NCBI GenBank assembly: GCA_963921825.1
Contig: OY997588.1
Coordinates: forward strand, 63,446,617-63,510,616
From: Erodium maritimum
Taxonomy: Eukaryota; Streptophyta; Magnoliopsida; Geraniales; Geraniaceae
Direction of reading: 5' to 3'
DNA: 64,000 nucleotides
The first letter of the stretch is position 1, and the number at the start of each line of letters is the position of its first letter. The translations under genes were made by a program, and so were the position numbers. Under the pieces are notes generated by a model. It was given only the letters and a program-made list of their open reading frames with translations. It was not told where the DNA came from and did not search any database. Shown one piece after another: positions 9,367-18,233 of the stretch.

Positions 9367-10411
9367 TAATATGGAAACTCATTTCTGATTGAGTAGGAGA
9401 TTGCCTACTTGATAAGTTTGGTTTTATGTAAATTCCATGGGGAATTTGGTTATCGCTGATTCTAATATTTTCCACTAGATCCTCTTCTCTAATTTGAGAA
9501 GTAGAGGCTCTGGATTCTTGAGGAGTCGAGACTCTATAAACAGTCTCTCCAGGATACCTCGAAGAGCTAGATCTAGGAAGAGTAACAGATCTTTGAGGGT
9601 TGAATTTTATTTCAATATCTCCCTCAGTTGTTTGGATTATTTGGTCAATATCTCTATTTATTATAGGTTCAGGCTCTATTTCCTGAGGTAAAGACCATTT
9701 TAAAGGAAAGTTGATTTCATCCCATCTTATAAGCCTATTGGTGGCTATATTAGAAGTTAAAAGGTTGGTCTGGACTAAAGTAGTAGTTCCAGGGGCTGAA
9801 ATTTGCCTGATTTTAGGGGTTAGCGTTTGCAGAACCTTATAGTATATTCTATAAGATATAGCAATCACCTCACTTCCTTGTTTGAAATTGTAACCATGGG
9901 TTTGAATGGTTAGTTGCATAGCATCTAAGATATTTCTATCCGTTATGGACAGACTAAGATTTGGGGAAATATTAAAATAAACCGGTCCATGACAGAGACT
10001 GGTCTCAATTGCAGCAGCTAAAGATGGCTTAAAGTCGTTGCATCTACCATCTCTAACATAAGCCATAAGGCTAGCATCCATACCCAATAAGGTCAAGGGT
10101 TTAAAAGCAATTTGAATTAATCCGATATGGATAAACTTATAGTTTATAAAATTTTGTAAATCCCTTTTACTTAGAAGTCTTATAGTTTGAGATTGTTTAG
10201 ACATTCTAACTGTCTGTTCCATGGTTTTGATAGCCATGCGAGACTTTAAATCGAACATGCCAATAGAGTAAATTTTACTTTTATCTTCTTTAGGAATAGA
10301 CCATCTATTAAGTTGGTCCATTTTCTTTGGAAATTCTTCCAATTCAGCATTCTTTACTAATTCTTCTTGGTGACGATCATTATCGTCCATATTTTCTTCA
10401 AACAAAGACAT
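9359..10411 (-). CDS. Caulimovirid movement protein (30K superfamily)
   Basis: This open frame of 350 codons starts at the ATG at 10,411. The central part resembles plant pararetrovirus 30K movement proteins: a hydrophobic stretch followed by GMDASLMAYVRDGRCNDF, then a predicted beta-rich segment around HGPVYFNISPNLSLSI and a late SYRIYYK. Such proteins remodel plasmodesmata for cell-to-cell spread. The C-terminal third is Ser/Arg/Gln-rich and probably disordered. It has its own ORF upstream of the polyprotein rather than being fused to it. No nonsense or frameshift is visible. The assignment is by motif recognition without alignment. Confidence 0.8.
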   Translation of the reverse strand: MSLFEENMDDNDRHQEELVKNAELEEFPKKMDQLNRWSIPKEDKSKIYSIGMFDLKSRMAIKTMEQTVRMSKQSQTIRLLSKRDLQNFINYKFIHIGLIQIAFKPLTLLGMDASLMAYVRDGRCNDFKPSLAAAIETSLCHGPVYFNISPNLSLSITDRNILDAMQLTIQTHGYNFKQGSEVIAISYRIYYKVLQTLTPKIRQISAPGTTTLVQTNLLTSNIATNRLIRWDEINFPLKWSLPQEIEPEPIINRDIDQIIQTTEGDIEIKFNPQRSVTLPRSSSSRYPGETVYRVSTPQESRASTSQIREEDLVENIRISDNQIPHGIYIKPNLSSRQSPTQSEMSFHIND

Positions 10412-10789
10412 GCTAATTATAGCACAAAAGTGTTGAGGTTGGTAGGTTACTTAAAGTATTAATCAGACAAGCATAATTCTCATGAAAAACTTAGTAGGTC
10501 ATCTTTGCAAACGATGAATCGTTTAAATATCTACCCGAAGGGATATAAGGGAGAACCCTAAATCAAAGATGCTAAAATTGTCTTAGCCAAACAATCCCCA
10601 AAAATTCTCTCAAACATACTTGCACCATGGCGGGTAAACAGAGAATACAAGGATGACACCAAGACAATTTTATTCTCATACAAAGTTTTTCAAGATAAAA
10701 ATTCTTGCATGATTAACACCAAAGTTTCCTACCACCCTCAACAGAAAATTAGCTAGTCATGAAGGTAGAAGGTTACCTCTGGCAACCAG
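10412..10789 (-). other. Viral leader between primer site and movement protein
   Basis: About 380 bp of AT-rich sequence follows the primer site. No ORF of note is seen. In caulimovirids such leaders are transcribed as part of the pregenomic RNA and may be structured; I did not find a long perfect hairpin by eye. Confidence 0.5.
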
Positions 10790-10801
10790 GCTCTGATACC
10801 A
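10790..10801 (-). other. Caulimovirid primer-binding site (Met-tRNA)
   Basis: The minus strand reads TGGTATCAGAGC then CTGG. This is the conserved site where initiator tRNA-Met primes minus-strand DNA synthesis in Caulimoviridae, and is conventionally genome position 1. It lies 379 nt upstream of the movement-protein ATG in the same orientation, which supports the viral assignment. No LTR adjoins it, so a retrotransposon origin is unlikely. Confidence 0.85.
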
Positions 10802-10896
10802 CTTCCTTGCTCGATCTTGTTGATGGTGGATGGTAGTAGATGATAATATGAAGATGAAGAAGAAGAACAACGGATGCAAAAAACACACAAGCTTTC

Positions 10897-10902
10897 TTTA
10901 TT
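10897..10902 (-). terminator. Putative viral polyadenylation signal
   Basis: An AATAAA on the minus strand lies about 170 nt downstream of the TATA-like run at 11,081-11,069 and about 95 nt upstream of the primer site. A promoter followed shortly by a poly(A) signal matches the terminally redundant pregenomic RNA of caulimovirids. Only spacing and motif support it. Confidence 0.45.
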
Positions 10903-11068
10903 TAGTTTTGCAAATCTTGCAAGCGTACATTACAAGGGAGAACTAACTCCTTATAGGAAAATTCCTAATCATGACAAGCACTTAATTTTTACCACTACAC
11001 AAACAAATAAAAGTGGTGGAGTCCCTCCACCTTACATTGTCAATATTATTGGCACACTAAAGCTATCC

Positions 11069-11081
11069 TATATATATATAT
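11069..11081 (-). promoter_or_regulatory. Putative pregenomic RNA promoter TATA box
   Basis: A (TA)6 run occurs upstream of the poly(A) signal and primer site in viral orientation. Position fits the pararetroviral promoter. Simple AT repeats are common in plant DNA, so this is tentative. Confidence 0.4.
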
Positions 11082-11100
11082 GATGAAAACGTACGTAACG

Positions 11101-11252
11101 AATTAAGGAAATACAAATTCCTATCATATAATAAAGTGTATTTCGAAAATACAACATAGTACGTATCTAAAATATAATAAATATACAACTAATTAGAATC
11201 GAACTCAAGACTTTTCAAATGAGAGAGTAAACTATGATCACAATGATGTCTA
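11101..11252. other. Short AT-rich flank, no gene
   Basis: This 150-bp stretch lies between the viral end and the copia LTR. It was contiguous with sequence at 31,724 onward before the copia insertion. It holds no ORF. I cannot say whether it is viral or host. Confidence 0.4.
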
Positions 11253-11296
11253 TGTTAGATAAAGATGATAAGATACTCATTTGTATGTAATTGAAT
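11253..11296 (+). repeat. 5' LTR of copia, left piece
   Basis: It begins TGTTAGATAAAGATGATAAG and matches the 3' LTR at 31,589, with about 27 bp deleted just before the hAT insertion. The LTR resumes at 28,001. Confidence 0.85.
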
Positions 11297-11309
11297 TAGG
11301 GCTGGGCAC
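11297..11309. repeat. hAT terminal inverted repeat, left
   Basis: TAGGGCTGGGCAC pairs with the inverted sequence at 27,988-28,000 at 12 of 13 positions. It is followed by GC-rich subterminal sequence to about 11,480. Confidence 0.9.
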
Positions 11310-12097
11310 GGCCGGGTAACCGGCACCGGCCAGCCCTAGCACCACCGAAACCAACCACTTCGGTGGTGACAAAACCAACACCGGCGCCGACCCCGAAACC
11401 GACCCTAGTAGTGTGATACCCGGCCGAGCAAAGGGTCGGGCGGGTCGGTGATGTCACCGGTTCAACCGGTCCACTTAAAACCCAATACTGCTTAGGCCCA
11501 AAAAGAAGCCCAAATGATTAAAAACATATCAAACATCTTCAGTTCAAATTTAAAGTTACATATTCATTTCAAATGATACAAAACAGATCAAAGTTGTTCA
11601 TTTCAAATAAAAAACATCTCAAACTTCTTCATCAGATAACAACACATTTGTTCTTAACAATTACAACCAAAAACACATTTACAAATCTGACATTCCAAAC
11701 AAAATACAAAAACAACTTAGTCTTCAAGCATCAGTGGTGTCATATTGTCATTGACTTCACAAAGTTGGAAGCTTTCATTTGCTTCCAACAAGAGCTTTCA
11801 TTTGCTCTCAAAAAAAGGAAGCTTTCATTTGCTTTCCTTACAAGAACAATACCTATCACAATGAAATAAGGAAAACATTAGCAATAGCAAATTAAAAAAT
11901 GAAATGAAGGCAAAAAAGATCAAGTATGATATAGTTCGTAACTAACCAACTTTTGGTAGTTCGATCACATAAGAATAGGAGCGCCAATTGTGGTGGAAAA
12001 CGTATCAATTACTGGAAATTAGATGCAAAAACAATTATTTATAACCAATGCAAAAAAAAAATAGATCAAAACAGATACAAAAAAGATGAGTTATTAC
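11310..12097. other. hAT 3' subterminal and non-coding region
   Basis: A GC-rich subterminal part (to about 11,480) is followed by AT-rich sequence. At 11,768-11,842 a motif built on (G/A)AGCTTTCATTTGCT occurs three times. The plus-strand open frame at 11,573-11,869 is not convincing as a gene. Confidence 0.5.
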
Positions 12098-14249
12098 CAT
12101 CCTCCTCATCTTGAATAAAGTCTTCATCCTTCTCCATACTTGCTAAAGTTTGAATAATATTAATACCTTTCAACCAATCTTGTGTTCAAATCAATGCTTC
12201 CACAACTCGTGTACTCAATGAACTCCTAAAAGCATCGAGTACTCTGCTGCCAGCAGAGAATGCACTTTCACTAGAAACTGATGTCATGGGAATAGCTAGA
12301 ATATCTCTAGCCATCCTAGCAAGAATAGGGAATCGATGAGCATTATCTGCCCACCATGAAAGCACTTTGAATTCGGAACTGTCAGTAGCTCGCTGCTCAT
12401 TTAAATATGTTTCCAATTCATTTTGAGGAGCACCAACACGTGAAGAACAAAGCCTTTTAAATTTTTCAAAATTTCGGTGTTTTGAGACTTTGTCAACAAC
12501 ACTATCGGAACAGTCCGGTTGTGTTTCGGGCTCATCAACACCAAATTCATTTTTATATTGTGCAAACATATCATCAAGAGATACTTTGACACATTGGGAT
12601 AGACTAGCATAAACTTTAGCGGGATACATGTCCTCTAAAAGATAATTGACATAACTCAACTTCTTCCGGGGATCAAAAATTGGTGCTAGGAATGTGAACA
12701 TATTCAACATTCCTAAATCCCTAAAATACTTGTTGAATTTTTCATTCCTCCTAGAGGACATGTTTCGCATGCTTAAATTATCACTTTCTAAACCCTCTTT
12801 TATAAGCAAATTAATGTCTGATATTTCATCCAATATCACGTTTGATGTAGCATATGAGGAAACTGATATTCTAACGGTTGCACAAAAAAAAGTTTCCAAA
12901 AACTTCATCAAGGATTTAACTACAACCCAATCAGATTGAGTCAACCTACCTAAATTGGACCCAATTTTTTTCCGAACCTTAAAATCCAACTCAGCATTCA
13001 AACAAGGATCTAACATGCTATATTGATGGAATGCATTCTCTAACCTACAAGTTGAATGAAGCATAAGGTAGGTTGAGTTCCACCTTGTGGACACATCAAC
13101 GGACAGCAACCGCTTGGTTTTATAATTAGCCAGCACACAAACAGTTTTAAACCTAGATAACCTCATTGGAGAATGCCTAATGAACCTCACAGCAGCCCTT
13201 ATCCTTTCTATAGACCTATCAACTTCCTTAAGACCATCATTAACGATCAGGTTCAAAATATGTGCAACACACCTCATGTGCATAAATCTACCATCAAATA
13301 AATTAGAGCACAACATTCTTTGATTAAGTTGTACCCTCAAATATTCTATGGCGTCTTTGTTAGGGGATGCATTGTCTACTGTTATTGCCATTATGTTATC
13401 TAACCCTCATGCATTCAAACAGGTTTCAACAGCTCTCCCAATATCTTCCCCTCGATGAGAAGTTATTGGGCAGAAATTTAATTTTTTTTTGTGTAAAACC
13501 CATGCATCATCAATGAAATGTGCAATTATGCACATATAATTGACTTGTTGGGCACTTGTCCAAGTGTCCGTTGTGAAAGAGACTCTAAATTTTGAGTTTC
13601 AGAAATACTCAAACAGCTTGAGTTTTTCTGCCTCATATAACTTGTAAATATCCCTAATCATAGTATATCTAGAGGGGATCACAAACATTAGACAGCAAGC
13701 AGATACAAAATGATGAAACCCCTCCCCATCAACAAACCTAAAGTCCAATTCATCAAGGACTATCATTTTGGTCAAGGCACTTCGACACACTTGTTGATTA
13801 AAGTGCTGAGCGACTAATTCCCCCTCTTTTCCCTTACCCTTTCCCACCTTGTGAAAACCTAATTTGGCTTGCTTTAGATCAGTTACTATCTTCTCAGGGT
13901 TCTTATCACACTTCTCTATATGCAATTTTAAAGTGCTAGTGCCATATTTACTAGAACCAGCAGGGTAGTTTTTAGGACAATACTTACAATAAGCCCTAGA
14001 ATAATTTCCATCTACAACCAAATCAAATTGTTTCCATAGAAGGGAGTTTTTTTTACCTGAGGATGCAGCTGCTGCTACATCCTTACCACCTTCCCCAGCT
14101 TTCTTACTTTGCACAACAATTGTTCCCTCGCTCCCAGAGCCTGAGGAGGCAGCTGATTGTGCTCGTCCTTTCTCTCCTATCACTATGCCTTTTGGTCGAG
14201 CACCTTGACCAGATTGGGTGACTGAACCACCTTGGAATATCCCCTGCAT
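12098..14249 (-). pseudogene. hAT transposase (BED zinc finger, RNase H-like core, dimerisation domain)
   Basis: One continuous frame runs from 14,249 to about 12,098 and is broken by three TGA codons: 13,601-13,599, near 13,410, and 12,188-12,186. The N-terminal part has a BED zinc finger (CKYC then HIEKC). After the first stop comes the FTTDTWTS segment with the first catalytic Asp, then ITVDNAS with the second. The C-terminal part has SSESAFS and the hAT dimerisation region. Length of about 700 codons is normal for the family. The ATG at 14,249 is preceded by TTTATATGCAG, a plausible splice acceptor, so an upstream exon may exist. A GTAATA at 12,097 could be a donor. The element cannot make full transposase. 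Confidence 0.9.
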
Positions 14250-14860
14250 ATAAAGTTCAACAAACTGTCATTAACCAATTTTTAAAACAAATTAGAAATT
14301 TAAACATATCAAATTTTGAAAACATGTCTGATTTTGAAAACAGATCTGATTTTTAAAGCAGATCTGATTTATAAAACCCTAAATCATTAAAAATTAAAAG
14401 CAACTACAGTAAAACCCTAAATCAGATTTATATACATACAAAACCCTAAAGCAGATTGATACAAAAACCATTTTTAAATCAGATCTTATTTATAAAACCC
14501 TAAATCATTAAAACACTAAAAGCAACTACAACTAAACCCTAAATCAGATTCATATACAACAAAAACCCTAAATTCTAACAACACCCTAAACCATAAATCA
14601 AAGAAAAATAAACCCCAAAGCAAACAAAGCCCTAACACACAAAAAAAACCCTCAATTCTACCAAAACCCTAAATCAGATTCATACTAAAACCAAACATTT
14701 AAACCATAAAGCAAAAAGAACAGAACCTCTTAAACAATGAAAACAGAAACCATAAATACAACAGCAACCTAATAAATCATAAATAAATAAAAGAAACACT
14801 AAAGCAAAAAAGTCTTCACAAAAAAAAAATAAGGGTTTGATTTTGAGTTGGGGTTTGATT
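14250..14860 (-). other. hAT 5' non-coding region with telomere-like motifs
   Basis: AT-rich sequence contains many short (A)AACCCTAAA(TCAG) motifs. A roughly 150-bp part (14,567-14,716) is nearly duplicated at 26,720-26,870 on the far side of the gypsy insertion, so the hAT held an internal direct duplication. No ORF. Confidence 0.6.
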
Positions 14861-14973
14861 ATCAGATTTTAGGGTTTTGATGTATATGAGTCTGATTTAG
14901 AAGTTGAATAGTGATTAGAATCACTATTAACCCCCTAAATCAGACTCATATACATCAAAACCCTAAATCAGAT
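14861..14973. repeat. Inverted repeat 1, about 55-bp arms
   Basis: Left arm from ATCAGATTTTAGGG pairs with the right arm ending CCCTAAATCAGAT with only a few mismatches. The centre is AATAGTGATT-AG-AATCACTATT. It would form a long hairpin in RNA or cruciform DNA. It lies within the hAT 5' region. Confidence 0.85.
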
Positions 14974-15152
14974 TGATATACATAAAAAAAACTTTACACT
15001 AAAGCAAAATAAAAGCATTAACACACTATCATAAATCATGGTTTGATACCCTTTAAAAGAAACAGTCATGAGTTGAAAGACTAAAAGCAACAACATCTAA
15101 ACCCTAAATCAAATTCATATACATACACAAAATTAGGGTTTCATTATCAGAT

Positions 15153-15268
15153 ATAGGGGTTTTGTTTTGGATTAGGGTTTGAATCTGATTGAGGGGTTGA
15201 ATAGTGATTAGAATCACTATTAAACCCCTAAATCAGACTCAAACCCTAACCCAAAACAAAACCCCTAA
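15153..15268. repeat. Inverted repeat 2, about 57-bp arms, shares core with repeat 1
   Basis: A second hairpin has the same inner core (AATAGTGATTAGAATCACTATT) and similar arms (AGGGGTTTTGTTTTGG paired with CCAAAACAAAACCCCT). The gypsy LTR begins immediately after its outer end, with CCTAA as the target duplication. Confidence 0.85.
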
Positions 15269-18233
15269 TGTCACGCCCCAATTTCAGCGAACCGAACTCG
15301 GGACGCGAATATTTAAAACATGAACACTTAAAACCTGTTTTGAATAAAACTCTGATATTTCCATTTAATTACCAAAAATAATAATAGTATTTACAATACA
15401 AAAACGTTCCAACAAGTGGACAAGGTACACATCCGTCACTAGACTCAACAAAAGTAAAGACCAGACTCCGCTCCAAGCTCCATGGACTTCAAGAGCTAAC
15501 CTAGTCCGTCCGGTGATCAGTACCTGTAGGAAAAGCAGCTAGGGGTGAGCGTTCGCTCACCTCCACGGATAACAGACTGACTATGGCATAATTAGTAGAT
15601 AAAGCCAGTAACACTAAAACCAACCCAACACCGGGACTACAGTCCCCAACTCAGGTACTCAACTGACCCACAAGCCGTCACCTTCCTCAACAGACTCGAC
15701 ACTCGATGATACAGTGTAAACCCGACACAACTATCGACGACCTCCTCAAGGACTCGAACGAAACGACACAACACCAAACAAGATCACAAAGGATCGCACA
15801 CCAGCTGCTCAGTAACCAATCTCAATCAGGTCAGGGTTCGACCTATCGCAATTCCTCGACACGAAGTCGGATCAGGCTGTCGACCTTTCAAACTCGCAAT
15901 TCCTCGACACTAAGTCGGATCAGGCTGTCGACCTTTAAAACTCGCAATTCATCGACACTAAGTCGGATCAGGCTGTCGACCTTTAGAACTCGCAATTCAT
16001 CGACACTAAGTCGGATCAGGCTGTCGACCTTTAGAACTCGCAATTCATCGACACTAAGTCGGATCAGGCTGTCGACCTTTAAAACTCGCAATTCATCGAC
16101 ACTAAGTCGGATCAGGCTGTCGACCTTTAGAACTCGCAATTCATCGACACTAAGTCGGATCAGGCTGTCGACCTTTAGAACTCACCACCCCAGGTAACCA
16201 CAATCACAATAACAGGCAAGTTCAAACACACAGGCACTCAAGGCCACTCAAGACACCTCAACAGTCAAGACTCGGGTTCAACAACCCCACGGGCACTCGC
16301 TGCCACTCAAGACACCAAATTAAATACACGGCTCTCATGGCCACCCCGACTCAACAATTAAATACGGGCTCTCAAGGCCACCCAAACTCAACAATTAAAT
16401 ACGGGCTCTCAAGGCCACCCAAACTCAACAATTAAATAAAACGCACGACAACCTCCGGCATACTCGATGCCTCCAACGGTCCTAAAATCGCTAGTTTCAC
16501 AAACAACCTCCGGGCATGGTCATATGCCTCCAGTAATTCAATTATCGCTAAGTTCTCTGTTCCTACGACACTACTAAGTGTCACATGCCTTTCTCTTAAA
16601 CGCTACAATCCCGTATCATGCTTTTCTAATAATTAAATAAATCTACTCAACCCACGACACCCCGGTGTCACATGCAATTCTACTATTAACTTTCCCTAAT
16701 CAGGGCCGAGATCCGACTACTTTTCCCTACCTCGTATACAATCCCAAAAGCGCTCCAACAACACCCGAAGCACACTCAGTCACTCGCCGAGCTTCCCCTT
16801 GCCTCGGTCCGTAGCACGATCTAAAAGAACACAAATTTAAAGTACTTTTAAACTAGTACGAGTAAACCGAAAATTAATAAACTTAACGCCCAAACGTAAC
16901 CCCGACAATGCCGATCACTCCCAAACTTCCCAAATACTCGATATTGCCGATAAAGGACCCGTAAGGGCCAGATTCGCCCGACATGGCGAATCTGCCCGGT
17001 TTTGGTTAATTGCCTTCCGGGGCTCCAAAAGTCCCCGTTTTCGTTTCTACGGTCTTAGAATATTTCAAGGAACCCAACGCACTTGACGGAATTGAATTCC
17101 GACTTCTAAGTCAATTAATTAACGTTTAAAGTTTCCCGAAACCCGTTAATTACAACTTCTCCAATTTAATTCCAAATTTCGATTCGATTAAGGATAAAGT
17201 GGTCCGGGGGACGTTTTAAACCACCCGAACATTAAAACCCGAGCAACCGAGCACGTGGGCCCCACCCAAGAGGCTTGGCCGTGCCCTAGGGTTTGAGGGA
17301 GGGGCTCGGCCACCAAGTGGTGGCTGCTGCCACCTCCGGCCAGCCACCACATGGCCGGCCGGCCACCACCCACGGTGGCCGGAGCTCCTCCCGAGCCTCC
17401 GGTCACCGGAAAACGTGAAATTAAACCCCCAAACACCTCTAAAACGTCTCCAACACCTCCCCACACTCTACACAACCCTAAGCCTTAGTTTATAACCAAA
17501 CCCTAGCTCTTGAAAATAATCAAAACGAGAATCGGTTCGGGTATTACCGTAGAGGAGAACGAGGGGAACGGGATTGCTCTTTGCTTTGACTCGATCCAAG
17601 GGCTCGATCACAAACCCTAGCTCAACCTCCCTTCTTCTCTCTTCTTCTCCTTCTCCTTCTCTCTCTAAAACCTCTCTTCTAATTTCTAATTTAATTAAAA
17701 CTAACAACTAACTCCAAAAACTCCCCCCTTTTTACCCATGTTCGGCCAACACTTCCCAACCACACCTTTTCCCTCCAAAAATTACACCACCAAATAATTG
17801 ACAAGTGTCAAGGTGGGTCCCAACCTTTTGGAAAATATCTAGTTGATATTTTCCAATCAGATTCGCGAAAAACGGACGTTTCGGGCCCCGAACGGGCACT
17901 TTTCCCAAAAAAATTTTAAACTGGACGGGCTTCAAGGAAACGGCCCAACTAAGACCGCTACGACGACGGATAAGCTTTTTGGGTCCAAAACGGTCCTCGA
18001 ATGGACCAAAACGTCGCTCGGGTGACTTTTCCAGCGAAAAATCAATCTTTCCCAAAATGACCAGGAAGTTGCCCTGAGTCCCCCGTAACTCATTTTAGTC
18101 GATAACGGGGTCAACTTAAGTCCGGCATGACCCTCGGGGTCAATTTAAGTTAAGTTAAGTGTCTGTCTTAAAATTTTTAAATTTTCCTGTTTTTCGCAGG
18201 TTTGACTGACGTTGACCAGAAGTGGTTATTACA
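15269..18233 (-). repeat. 3' LTR of gypsy copy A1
   Basis: Plus-strand sequence runs from TGTCACGCCCC to GGTTATTACA. It carries a 48-bp minisatellite (7 units) at about 15,847-16,185. The end segments match the right LTR while about 16,050-17,150 matches copy A2 better. It also contains the last 57 nt of the polyprotein frame. Confidence 0.95.
15847..16185. repeat. 48-bp tandem repeat, 7 units (3' LTR)
   Basis: Same array as at 3,036-3,373, with unit 5 carrying the TTTAAAACTC variant shared with copy A2 and absent from the right LTR of this element. Confidence 0.9.

Larger units (their letters stand above)
4789..11100 (-). other. Endogenous pararetrovirus (Caulimoviridae) insertion, incomplete
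   Basis: About 6.3 kb of minus-strand sequence has caulimovirid architecture in order: TATA-like run (11,081), poly(A) signal (10,902), Met-tRNA primer site (10,801), movement protein, coat/protease/RT/RNase H polyprotein, and a truncated third ORF. There is no integrase, and no LTR belongs to it, as expected for pararetroviruses captured by end-joining. A transactivator/inclusion-body ORF, present in many genera, is not seen and may lie in the part lost at the 4,789 junction. One in-frame stop and the truncated ORF show that this copy is defective. The right edge is approximate. Genus is not assigned. Confidence 0.85.

Noticed and set aside
14330..15268. True interstitial telomere block
   Set aside because: CCCTAAA motifs are scattered among other AT-rich sequence, not head-to-tail TTTAGGG arrays.
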